A DNA stretch of 6,533 nucleotides, taken from positions 1 to 6,533 of the forward strand of contig JAKLHH010000443.1 of the NCBI GenBank assembly GCA_022710245.1. Direction: 5' to 3'. Under the pieces are notes generated by a model. That model did no database searches, was not told where the DNA came from, and saw only the letters and a program-made list of their open reading frames with translations. Numbering within the stretch: the stretch's first letter is position 1; the number at the start of each line of letters is the position of its first letter. The position numbers and the translations under genes were made by a program. Below, one piece after another: positions 1 through 5,728 of the stretch. The stretch is from Myxococcota bacterium (GTDB lineage: Bacteria; Myxococcota; Polyangia; GCA-2747355; JAKLHH01).

Positions 1-254
1 ACGCTCCGGTAGAGCTCGGGGAACTGCTTCTCGGTGACCTTCACCGCCGAGCCGAGGATCTGGCCGCGGGCGACGCCCTTCCAGAGCCGGACGGTGGCCT
101 CCACGGCCAGAGTGACCGGGGTGACCCGGGCGAGCGCGCGCAGCACGCGCTGGTCTCCAGGGTAGGCATAGGCTGCCCCGCTGCGCGCGAGGGCGTCGTC
201 GGAGCCCTTGCGCTCGTCGATGTACTTCTGGAAGTCGAAGCTGATCTCCGGCAT
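1..254 (-). CDS. N-terminus of a probable M48-type metallopeptidase (partial)
   Basis: The first 84 codons of a minus-strand gene lie in the window; the rest, including any catalytic HExxH motif, is beyond the left edge. The ATG at 254-252 is preceded by a clean GGAGGT ribosome binding site (265-260, five bases away), and a good promoter lies just upstream, so the start is well supported. The protein begins MPEISFDFQKYIDERKG, followed by a segment containing AYAYPGDQRVLRAL, LAVEATVRLWKGVARGQ and LGSAVKVTEKQFPELY. There is no signal peptide. From memory this layout (a short acidic head, then 'VRLW...LLG.AVKVT..QFP') matches the pre-catalytic region of myxobacterial M48 family zinc peptidases, but no catalytic residue can be seen here. 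The gene itself is near certain; the family call is only moderate. Confidence 0.5.
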   Translation of the reverse strand, partial: MPEISFDFQKYIDERKGSDDALARSGAAYAYPGDQRVLRALARVTPVTLAVEATVRLWKGVARGQILGSAVKVTEKQFPELYRS

Positions 255-277
255 CGCAGACCTCCGGCCAGGAGGGA

Positions 278-306
278 ACCATACTTCGCCCTCGGGGGCG
301 TGTCGA
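278..306 (-). promoter_or_regulatory. Sigma70-type promoter of the M48-like gene
   Basis: Read on the minus strand, TCGACA (306-301, five of six matches to TTGACA) is followed by a 17-base spacer and TATGGT (283-278). Transcription would start near 271, giving a leader of about 17 bases that just holds the GGAGGT ribosome binding site at 265-260. The position agrees well with the chosen start codon. Upstream of it, 307-335 is a GCC/CCG low-complexity tract in which I see no gene. Confidence 0.5.
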
Positions 307-473
307 GCCGGCCGCCGCGGCCGCCGCCGCCGCGGGGTGGTGATCCCTGCCCCGTCTCACACCCGCCGCCGCGCCCTGCCCGCGCGGGCTGGTGAAGCGG
401 GTTGATGAGATCCGGCGGGCGCTCTGGTACTCTCGACGCTGGTCGGCCTCAGGCGGACCACTGGAGGATCGTG

Positions 474-1949
474 ATGCGCGTGCTGCTCGCTGGCTACAAC
501 CTCGACGCGGAGACCATCGCCGAGGCGGGCCGTCTCGGCCTGCCCGGCGAGCGGCTGACCCCGGAGACGCTCTCGGCAGCCTACGCCCGGATCAGCCGCA
601 GCCCGGCGCCGGTCAGCGAGCTCAGGCAGCAGGCGCGCGAGGAGGTGGAGAAGGCGCGCCGCTCCAACGAGCAGATCGTCTTCGGCCTCGGGCACGCGTC
701 GGTCGCCGAGCACGCGGTCTTCAACTTTGACCTGATGGGCCTCTCGCGCCTGGTGATCGAGGCCGTCGAGCGCTTCCGGCTCTGCTCCTACACGGAGAAG
801 TCGCAGCGCTACATCCGGCTGCAGGACGACGTCGTCGTCCCGGCCGAGCTCGCGCCCCTCGGCCTGGAGGAGCGCTTCCGGGAGCTGGTCGCGCTGCAGC
901 ACCGCACCTACCACCTGCTCTTCGAGCGGCTGCGCGAGCACTTCGTCGCCACCCAGCCGGAGCTCGCCGCCGACCGCGCCGAGCGCCGCACGCTGGAGAA
1001 CCTGGCCAAGGAGGACGCCCGCTACGTCACCTCGCTCGCCGTCGAGGGGCAGCTCGGGCTCACCGTCAACGCGCGCAACCTCGAGCACATGATCCGCCGG
1101 CTCGCGGCCCACCCGCTGGCGGAGGCGCGAGAGCTCGCCGCCTCCCTCGAGGGCCTGGCGCGGCAGGTGGCGCCCTCGCTGATCCGCTACACCGAGCCGA
1201 GCGATGTGGAGCGCGCCGCCGCGCGAGAGCTCCGCGAGCTGGCGCTGGGCGAGCTCGACGCGGACGCCTCGCAGACGCTCCCCGGCGAGAGCGGCGCGGT
1301 GCAGCTGGTCGGCCACTCGGGCGGCGACGTGGCCGTGGTCGCGGCGCTCCTCCACGGCGCCAGCGACGCGCCCTACCACGCCTGCGAGGAGCGCGCTCGC
1401 GCGATGGGCGCCGAGGCGCAGGCCGAGCTGCTGCGGGCCGCCCTGCGGCCGCTCGCGCCGCACGACCCGCCGCCGCGCGCGCTGGAGGCAGCCTCGCTGA
1501 CCTTCGACATCGTCGTCTCCGCGAGCTGCTTCGCCCAGCTCAAGCGCCACCGGATGGCGACCATCCTCCCGCAGCGCTACGCGCCGGCGCTCGGCTTCAC
1601 GCTGCCGGAGTCGGTGAGCGCTGTCGGGATGGCCGGGGAGCTCCAGCGCGTGATGACCGCGAGCGCGGCCCTGCACGATGACATCGCGGCGCGCGACCCG
1701 GCCGCCGCGGCCTACGCCCTCACCCAGGCGCACCGCCGCCGCGTGCTCCTGCAGCTCAACGCGCGGGAGCTCTATCACTTCAGCCGGCTGCGCCAGGACG
1801 CGCACGCGCAGTGGGACATCCGGCGCCTGGCAGACCGCATGCTGAACCTGGCGCGGCAGGCGCTGCCGGCCACGCTGCAGCTCGCGTGCGGCAAGGACAC
1901 CTTCGCGCGCCGGCGGGCGGAGGTCTTCCGCGACGAGCGCCCGCGCTAG
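474..1949 (+). CDS. thyX: Two-domain flavin-dependent thymidylate synthase (ThyX family)
   Basis: ThyX makes dTMP from dUMP using FAD, NADPH and methylenetetrahydrofolate in the cytoplasm. This 491-residue protein is about twice the usual ThyX length (roughly 220-250) and contains two ThyX-like halves. The N-half has the FAD-side motif HASVAEH (H74, S76, E79, H80), then R100-F101-R102, E108, S110, Q111-R112-Y113, a degenerate form of RHRx7S, and later NARNL (199-203). The C-half has Q355, an intact R358-H359-R360, a shortened loop ending Q367-R368-Y369, then N429-A-R-E-L and H444-A-Q-W-D-I-R450. Each half keeps catalytic or binding residues the other has lost. The start is the ATG at 474, with GGAGG (463-467) six bases upstream; an in-frame GTG at 471 is less well spaced, and an ATG at 402 has no comparable site. 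Family assignment is confident; whether the enzyme is active is inferred. It diverges from the M48-like gene and converges on 1994-2638, with 44 bases between stops and no clear terminator. Confidence 0.88.
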   Translation: MRVLLAGYNLDAETIAEAGRLGLPGERLTPETLSAAYARISRSPAPVSELRQQAREEVEKARRSNEQIVFGLGHASVAEHAVFNFDLMGLSRLVIEAVERFRLCSYTEKSQRYIRLQDDVVVPAELAPLGLEERFRELVALQHRTYHLLFERLREHFVATQPELAADRAERRTLENLAKEDARYVTSLAVEGQLGLTVNARNLEHMIRRLAAHPLAEARELAASLEGLARQVAPSLIRYTEPSDVERAAARELRELALGELDADASQTLPGESGAVQLVGHSGGDVAVVAALLHGASDAPYHACEERARAMGAEAQAELLRAALRPLAPHDPPPRALEAASLTFDIVVSASCFAQLKRHRMATILPQRYAPALGFTLPESVSAVGMAGELQRVMTASAALHDDIAARDPAAAAYALTQAHRRRVLLQLNARELYHFSRLRQDAHAQWDIRRLADRMLNLARQALPATLQLACGKDTFARRRAEVFRDERPR

Positions 1950-1993
1950 CCCCAAGACAAGCGCCTGAGCGGTAGCGAGGCGGGGGAGCGAAG

Positions 1994-2638
1994 CTACTTG
2001 AGCAGCTTGAAGGCGTGCGTCCAGCGGTTCTGGGTGAAGCCGGGGATGCACCAGAGCACGCAGAGCGGCTCGATGGCCCGCGCCGCGGTGGCCGTCCCCA
2101 TGTCCTCCGTCTCCCAGCCGAAGCGGTCGAGGAGCTCGCCCACCTGACGCTTGGCGCCGGCGTCGTCGCCGCAGATGAACATCGTCGGCCGCACGCCGCC
2201 GGCGAACTCGGGGTTCACCATCCGGGCGTTGCCGACGCAGGAGAACGCCTTGACGAAGCGCGCGGCGGGGGCCTTCTGCTGCAGGCGCTCCATCAGGGAC
2301 TCGTTCGGGCCGGTGAAGAAGGCGAGGACGCCGTCCTTGGGCGGCGCGTCGGCGATCGGGTTGGTCGCGTCGACCACGGTCTTGCCGTCGAGGCCGCGGC
2401 CGCAGAGCGCGACGGCCGACTCGGCCGCGCCGCCCTTCACCGCGAGGACGACCAGCTCGCCGAAGGCCGCCGCCTCGGCGAAGGTGCCAGTCCGCGCCCT
2501 GGCGCCCGCCTTCTCCTTCCACTCGCCCAGCTTCGCCGGCTCGCGCGACCCGCGCATCACCTCGTGGCCGTGCTTGAGGAGCCCGTCCGCGAGCACCTGG
2601 CCCACCTGGCCCGAGCCGAGCACACCGATCTTCATCAT
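1994..2638 (-). CDS. NADP-binding oxidoreductase, F420-reductase-like Rossmann family
   Basis: This 214-residue cytoplasmic protein starts MMKIGVLGSGQVG, a beta-strand followed by the dinucleotide-binding GxGxxG (G8, G10, G13). The second strand ends in R29-G-S-R-E-P-A-K36. In NADPH:F420 oxidoreductases the equivalent Ser-Arg...Lys contacts the 2'-phosphate, so NADP is the likely cofactor. VVDATNP (88-94) and VKAFSCVGN follow the family pattern, in which the last motif lies near the substrate pocket. It fits the family of NADPH-dependent F420 reductases and uncharacterised relatives sharing the same N-terminal domain. Nothing in the window shows that the host makes F420, so the substrate is unknown. 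Two adjacent ATGs exist; AGGAG (2649-2645) lies six bases before the first. The gene lies 92 bases after the flippase-like gene on the same strand and has its own promoter candidate. Confidence 0.8.
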   Translation of the reverse strand: MMKIGVLGSGQVGQVLADGLLKHGHEVMRGSREPAKLGEWKEKAGARARTGTFAEAAAFGELVVLAVKGGAAESAVALCGRGLDGKTVVDATNPIADAPPKDGVLAFFTGPNESLMERLQQKAPAARFVKAFSCVGNARMVNPEFAGGVRPTMFICGDDAGAKRQVGELLDRFGWETEDMGTATAARAIEPLCVLWCIPGFTQNRWTHAFKLLK

Positions 2639-2664
2639 CTCGCTCTCCTTGCAGAGGAGGCGCT

Positions 2665-2692
2665 AGTGTAGCCCGCGGCTCGCCCACCGCAA
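2665..2692 (-). promoter_or_regulatory. Sigma70-type promoter of the NADP-binding oxidoreductase
   Basis: On the minus strand, TTGCGG (2692-2687) is followed by a 16-base spacer and TACACT (2670-2665, four of six matches to TATAAT). The predicted start near 2658 gives a leader of about 20 bases. In it, CTCCT (2659-2655) can pair perfectly with the ribosome binding site AGGAG (2649-2645) across a 5-base loop. The -35 is weak; the -10 and its position are reasonable. Confidence 0.4.
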
Positions 2693-2730
2693 GCGTGGCC
2701 GGACCCGCTCGGGAGAGCGCCGCTCGCGCT

Positions 2731-3696
2731 TCAGGCCTGCCTGAGATCGCTGGGGAGCTCGCCGCCGAGGCCGACCCGGCGGCGGAAGATGAGGAGCGCC
2801 ACGACCCCGACCAGCACGGCGAACCAGAGGGTGCAGAGGCGGATGAGCAGGGTGGCGGCGCCGGCGGTGGCGGCGGTGAAGGAGGCGGCGTAGCTGAGGA
2901 GCGCGGTCATGCTCCCGTCGGTGACGCCCAGGCCCCCCGGGGTGACCACCCCGCCGAGGGTGGTCGCGGTGTAGATGAAGACGGCGAGCAGGAGCGGCGC
3001 GCTGGTGGCGGGGAAGCCGCCCAGCACCAGGTAGAAGCCGAGGCACTCGCAGGCCCAGGCGGCGACGCTGAGCAGCGTCGCCAGCGCGAGCGGGCCGGGC
3101 CGGAAGAGCGCCGCGGTCGCGTCATAGAACTCCTCCAGCTTGTGCCCGAGGCGGGAGAGGCCGGGGAGCCGCGCGAGCTGGCGCAGGATCGCGAGCGAGA
3201 GGCGGCGCGAGCTGATCACCAGCAGGAAGAGCACGATCAGCCCGCCCACGCTGAAGAGCACCACGTGGAAGCGGCGGAACGTGAAGAAGCCCGTCAGCAT
3301 GAGGAGGACGAGCGCGAGGAGGTCGGTCACCCGCTCGGCCATCACCACCGGCGCGCTGCGCGCCATCGGCACGCCCAGCGACTCGCGCAGCAGGTAGGCC
3401 TTGAGCAGCTCGCCGACCTTGCCCGGCGTCACGGTCATGGAGAGCCCGCCGAGGAAGATGGTGAAGTTGAGCCCGGGCGGGACCTGCAGGCCGAGGATGC
3501 GGAGATACAGGGTCCAGCGCAGGTAGCGGAGCAGGTAGTTGGTGAAGGTGAGCGCGAGGACCGGCAGGAAGAGCCAGTAGGCGAACGAGGCGAGCGAGGC
3601 CTGGAGCTTCCCGATGCCGAGGTAGATGGCGCCGACGGCGTAGACGCCCACGCCGAGCACGAGGCCGATGAGGAGCCGCTTGAAGAGCTTCTGCAT
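2731..3696 (-). CDS. Flippase-like integral membrane protein (LPG synthase TM-region family)
   Basis: This 321-residue inner-membrane protein has about eight hydrophobic segments, beginning after the basic head MQKLFKRLL. Landmarks of the 'flippase-like domain' / lysylphosphatidylglycerol synthase TM-region family (Pfam PF03706 as I remember it) are RYLRW at 57-61, TPGKVGELLKAYLL at 90-103, E121-R-x-x-D125, TPGGLGVTDGSM at 252-263, and a late R286 with W291. Proteins of this type without the C-terminal aminoacyl-transferase domain are usually lone membrane proteins linked to lipid or glycolipid transport; which substrate is used here cannot be read. The C-terminus is a short cytoplasmic-looking tail after FRRRVG. 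The ATG at 3696-3694 has no clear Shine-Dalgarno sequence, but no better in-frame start lies upstream and the first helix follows at once. Past its stop, a weak hairpin (2716-2720 with 2726-2730) has no T-run. Confidence 0.82.
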   Translation of the reverse strand: MQKLFKRLLIGLVLGVGVYAVGAIYLGIGKLQASLASFAYWLFLPVLALTFTNYLLRYLRWTLYLRILGLQVPPGLNFTIFLGGLSMTVTPGKVGELLKAYLLRESLGVPMARSAPVVMAERVTDLLALVLLMLTGFFTFRRFHVVLFSVGGLIVLFLLVISSRRLSLAILRQLARLPGLSRLGHKLEEFYDATAALFRPGPLALATLLSVAAWACECLGFYLVLGGFPATSAPLLLAVFIYTATTLGGVVTPGGLGVTDGSMTALLSYAASFTAATAGAATLLIRLCTLWFAVLVGVVALLIFRRRVGLGGELPSDLRQA

Positions 3697-3705
3697 GACA
3701 GCGGC

Positions 3706-3736
3706 ATTAGCTACTCCGCCACGACGGACAAGTCAA
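3706..3736 (-). promoter_or_regulatory. Promoter of the flippase-like gene, placed for a near-leaderless mRNA
   Basis: On the minus strand TTGACT (3736-3731, five of six) is followed by TAGCTA after 17 bases (3713-3708) or by GCTAAT after 19 bases (3711-3706). Either choice puts the start of transcription only about three to six bases before the ATG at 3696. This agrees with the absence of a ribosome binding site. The -35 is convincing; the exact -10 is not settled. Confidence 0.45.
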
Positions 3737-3756
3737 CTCGCCGGCCGTATCGCTGC

Positions 3757-3785
3757 TTGACACTGGTACCCGACCCAACTAGCCT
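3757..3785 (+). promoter_or_regulatory. Sigma70-type promoter of the response regulator
   Basis: A perfect TTGACA (3757-3762) is followed by a 17-base spacer and TAGCCT (3780-3785, matching the T, A and final T of TATAAT). Transcription would begin near 3792, leaving a short leader with GGAGG at 3799-3803. It lies back to back with the flippase promoter, the two -35 boxes being about 20 bases apart, so a single regulator could act on both. Confidence 0.5.
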
Positions 3786-3810
3786 GAATCGTGCATGCGG
3801 AGGCCAGGTG

Positions 3811-4203
3811 ATGGCAGAAGCTCATAAGCCCGTTGTCCTCATCGCCGACGACGACCCCGAGATCCTCTCGCTGCTCAGCATCCGGCTGGGCCGCGCCGGC
3901 TACCAGGTCCTGGAGGCGATCGACGGCGAGCAGACGCTGGCCGCGGTGCGCCAGCACTACCCGGACCTGATCATCCTCGACGTGATGATGCCGGGGAAGA
4001 ACGGCTGGGAGGTCGCCAAGGAGCTCCGCCACGACGCGCGCTTCAAGGGGATCGGCATCATCATGCTGACGGCCATCGGCGAGAAGATCAACGAGATGAC
4101 CTCGCCGCTCTACGGCGCCGACGAGTACGTCGACAAGCCGTTCGAGTTCGCCGACCTCGAGGCCAAGATCCGCAACGTCCTCGCCCGCCGCGCCGCGCGC
4201 TGA
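3811..4203 (+). CDS. CheY-like single-domain response regulator
   Basis: This 130-residue protein is a receiver domain with no output domain, so it acts through protein contacts or as a phosphorelay carrier. The full receiver signature is present: acidic pocket D13-D14, phosphoacceptor D57 in LIILDVMMPG, switch T87 in IIMLTA, and K109 in YVDKPF, with a conserved GADEY just before it. It should therefore be phosphorylatable. No histidine kinase or output partner is adjacent, so it is an orphan within this window. The ATG at 3811 is chosen because GGAGG (3799-3803) lies seven bases upstream and a good promoter precedes it; a GTG one codon earlier is possible. The frame stays open far upstream, but only as antisense to the flippase gene. 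The next gene, the lipoprotein, starts 59 bases downstream on the same strand. Confidence 0.93.
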   Translation: MAEAHKPVVLIADDDPEILSLLSIRLGRAGYQVLEAIDGEQTLAAVRQHYPDLIILDVMMPGKNGWEVAKELRHDARFKGIGIIMLTAIGEKINEMTSPLYGADEYVDKPFEFADLEAKIRNVLARRAAR

Positions 4204-4209
4204 GCACGC

Positions 4210-4226
4210 AGCGCCCGGACGGCGCT
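4210..4226 (+). repeat. Small hairpin between the response regulator and lipoprotein genes
   Basis: AGCGCC (4210-4215) and GGCGCT (4221-4226) form a perfect 6-bp stem with a 5-base loop, starting seven bases after the response regulator stop. No T-run follows, so it is not a standard intrinsic terminator. It may give partial termination or protect mRNA ends, or mean nothing in such GC-rich DNA. Confidence 0.25.
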
Positions 4227-4262
4227 CCGCTCGAGTCACGCGCCGCCGCGGAGATCAGTCAC

Positions 4263-5102
4263 ATGCGCCCCTCGCTCATGCTCGTCGTCCTCGTCGCCGC
4301 CTGTGCGACCGGCCGCCCTGGGCTCGAGGACCGCGGTCGCGCCGACCACCGCGCCGACCACGCGGCGGCGGACAGCGACGGCTCCGCGCTGCTCGACGGC
4401 CCGCAGGTCGACCTCGGGCGCGACGGCCCCAGGGCGGACCTGCCGCGGGACCTCCCGCTCTCGCCCGACAAGAAGAGCCCGGACCTGAAGTCTCCGGACC
4501 AGAAGCTCCCCGACAGCGGCGGCGGCGAGCTCTGCGCCAACGGCGTCGACGACGACAAGAACGGCAAGATCGACTGCGTCGACCTCGCCGCCTGCGGGAG
4601 CAAGGCGCCCTGCACCGACGCGGCCCGCACCTTCGTCATCTACGAGGTCTACTGCGGCCAGCCGGACTACCTGGTGCTGCGCAACGTCTCGACGACCTCG
4701 CGCAACCTCGCCGGCTTCGTCCTCGAGATGAACGGCACCGACCCGGTCACCTACACGCTCCCCTCGAAGACGGTCCCCGCCGGCGGCCTGGTCTGGATCT
4801 TCGAGAACAGCGCCGGCACGCAGGCGGACGACCTCAACACCGGCGCGAACATCCCCTTCTACGACGCGGTCACCACGGTCTCCAACGCGGTGGTGCTGAA
4901 GACCAGCGGCGGTCAGGTGGTCGACTACGTCGGCTTCGGCGCGGCGCTGGTGAGCCTCCCCTCGGGGGCGACCCAGTCGGGCGGGCCGGTGAGCTACGTC
5001 GGGTTCAACGTCGGCACCGACTCGCACTACCGGGCGGGGATGAAGGGCGCGAGCCCGACCTTCTACAAGGCGGACTGGGTGGCCTACAAGAAGAGTCGCT
5101 AG
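4263..5102 (+). CDS. Predicted lipoprotein with Asp/Pro linker and lamin-tail-like domain
   Basis: This 279-residue protein begins MRPSLMLVVLVAAC, a very short export signal ending in a lipobox (V11-A-A-C14), so it is probably lipidated and held in the cell envelope. Residues about 25-85 are an Asp/Pro-rich low-complexity linker containing SPDKKSPDLKSPDQK. Then comes a cysteine module (C91, C105, C111, C117) enclosing NGVDDDKNGKIDC, whose D96, D98, N100 and D104 spacing resembles a calcium-binding loop; this motif is common in Myxococcota surface proteins. From about 123 to the end (VIYEVYCGQPDYLVLRN, later LAGFVLEMNG, VPAGGLVWIFEN, VVDYVGFG) the strand pattern resembles a lamin-tail domain, an immunoglobulin-like fold found in many secreted bacterial proteins. 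GGAG (4250-4253) lies nine bases before the ATG. I see no catalytic motif; a binding or structural surface role is inferred. It may be co-transcribed with the response regulator. Confidence 0.8.
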   Translation: MRPSLMLVVLVAACATGRPGLEDRGRADHRADHAAADSDGSALLDGPQVDLGRDGPRADLPRDLPLSPDKKSPDLKSPDQKLPDSGGGELCANGVDDDKNGKIDCVDLAACGSKAPCTDAARTFVIYEVYCGQPDYLVLRNVSTTSRNLAGFVLEMNGTDPVTYTLPSKTVPAGGLVWIFENSAGTQADDLNTGANIPFYDAVTTVSNAVVLKTSGGQVVDYVGFGAALVSLPSGATQSGGPVSYVGFNVGTDSHYRAGMKGASPTFYKADWVAYKKSR

Positions 5103-5114
5103 CCGCTTCAGTCC

Positions 5115-5128
5115 CGCGGGGCCCCGCG
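5115..5128. repeat. GC-rich palindrome between convergent genes
   Basis: CGCGGGGCCCCGCG is a perfect 14-bp palindrome lying 13 bases after the lipoprotein stop, in the 68-base gap before the end of the minus-strand gene. A second small inverted repeat (CCTCG T CGAGG) follows at 5132-5142. The place is right for a two-way transcription end, but there is no T-run on either strand. Confidence 0.3.
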
Positions 5129-5170
5129 CCTCCTCGTCGAGGTGACAGGAGTTCTGGAGGTGAGAGCTGC

Positions 5171-5722
5171 TCAGCGCCCGAGGCAGCTCAGCGCTCGCGC
5201 GAGGGCGAAGAGGACCACGAGCGCGCCGATCACGATGACCCAGAGCCGGGCGCTCGAGGAGAGCGCGCGTCCGCTGGCGGCCGGCGAGAGCGGCGCGAGC
5301 TCCGCGTAGGCGCTGGTCCGCGCCGCCTGCGCCTCGATCAGCGCGACCTCCCCCTCGCTGACCGCGCGCCCGAGCTGCGGGTCGAAGACCGCCAGGTCGT
5401 GCGCCGCGGCCAGCCGGAAGGCCGCCCCGCAGAGCGCCGCCGCGGCCTCCGGCTGCTCCAGCTCGGCGGCGAGGTCGACGCCGCGAGCCTCCCCGCCCTC
5501 GAGGTAGGGCTCCGCGCTGAGCGCCGGGCCGGCGCGCGCCACCTCCTCCTCGATCGCGGCCAGGGCCTCGGCCGCGAGCGCGCCGGGCGCGCGCAGGAAG
5601 AGCTCGTAGCGGGTTGCCTGGTCGCGGCCGCTCCCCGCGACCGCCCAGCCTGCGGGGGGCCGAACGGTTGTCTGGTCGCGGCCGCTCCCCGCGACCGCCC
5701 GGCCTGCGGGGCGCCGCTCCAA
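5171..5722 (-). CDS. Tail-anchored protein of unknown function with a repeat-encoded N-terminus
   Basis: The reading frame gives 183 residues from a TTG at 5722-5720. Residues 2-37 are two 18-residue copies of a repeat, ERRPAGRAVAGSGRDQTT and VRPPAGWAVAGSGRDQAT. The likely ancestral domain starts at R38: RYELFLRAPG, a helix, GVDLAAELEQPEAA, another helix, and AVFDPQLGRAVSEGE (111-125). This strand-helix-strand pattern ending in 'FDPQxGR' is one I associate with small uncharacterised proteins; I cannot name a family. A linker leads to one C-terminal membrane helix (about 160-178, LWVIVIGALVVLFALARAL) with almost nothing after it, so the protein should be tail-anchored with its domain in the cytoplasm. 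No ATG or GTG is available between the upstream stop and R38. TTG is preceded nine bases away by GGAG, which overlaps the end of the upstream gene, so translation is probably coupled. The coding call is fairly firm, the N-terminus less so. Confidence 0.65.
   Translation of the reverse strand: MERRPAGRAVAGSGRDQTTVRPPAGWAVAGSGRDQATRYELFLRAPGALAAEALAAIEEEVARAGPALSAEPYLEGGEARGVDLAAELEQPEAAAALCGAAFRLAAAHDLAVFDPQLGRAVSEGEVALIEAQAARTSAYAELAPLSPAASGRALSSSARLWVIVIGALVVLFALARALSCLGR
5612..5719. repeat. Two tandem copies of a 54-bp hairpin-forming repeat inside a coding region
   Basis: Copies at 5612-5665 and 5666-5719 are exactly adjacent and differ at only about five or six positions. Each contains a perfect 8-bp inverted repeat, GGTCGCGG and CCGCGACC, around a 7-base loop (5620-5642 and 5674-5696), with a GCGGCCGC palindrome inside. 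The unit is 18 codons, so both copies stay in frame and encode the N-terminus of the gene at 5171-5722. The compact hairpin plus head-to-tail copies looks like a dispersed intergenic repeat that has become coding; other genomic copies cannot be seen from here. Confidence 0.85.
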
Positions 5723-5728
5723 CCGCGC

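Noticed and set aside
307..401. Possible structured RNA or regulatory element in the GCC/CCG-rich stretch between the divergent genes.
   Set aside because: It holds many short self-complementary pieces, as any such low-complexity GC tract does, with no consistent long stem and no tRNA or riboswitch landmarks.
402..473. An earlier ATG start for the ThyX gene at 402, and a possible promoter TTGATG (402-407) with TACTCT (428-433).
   Set aside because: The extra 24 residues do not look like ThyX and lack a good ribosome binding site, whereas 474 has one. The promoter boxes are 20 bases apart and weak, so I do not annotate them.
1950..1993. Terminator between the convergent ThyX and oxidoreductase genes (CGCCT 1962-1966 with AGGCG 1978-1982).
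   Set aside because: Only a 5-bp stem with an 11-base loop and no T-run; too weak to annotate.
357..2687. A 776-codon open frame on the minus strand across the ThyX gene and the oxidoreductase gene.
   Set aside because: It is Arg/Gly/Ala-rich with no domain or membrane pattern, runs antisense to a clear ThyX, and overlaps the well-supported 1994-2638 gene in another frame. Long open shadow frames are expected at this GC content.
2695..3810. An in-frame 372-codon extension of the response regulator upstream of 3811.
   Set aside because: It is the antisense of the flippase gene, rich in Glu, Ala and Arg. Promoter and ribosome binding site support the start at 3811.
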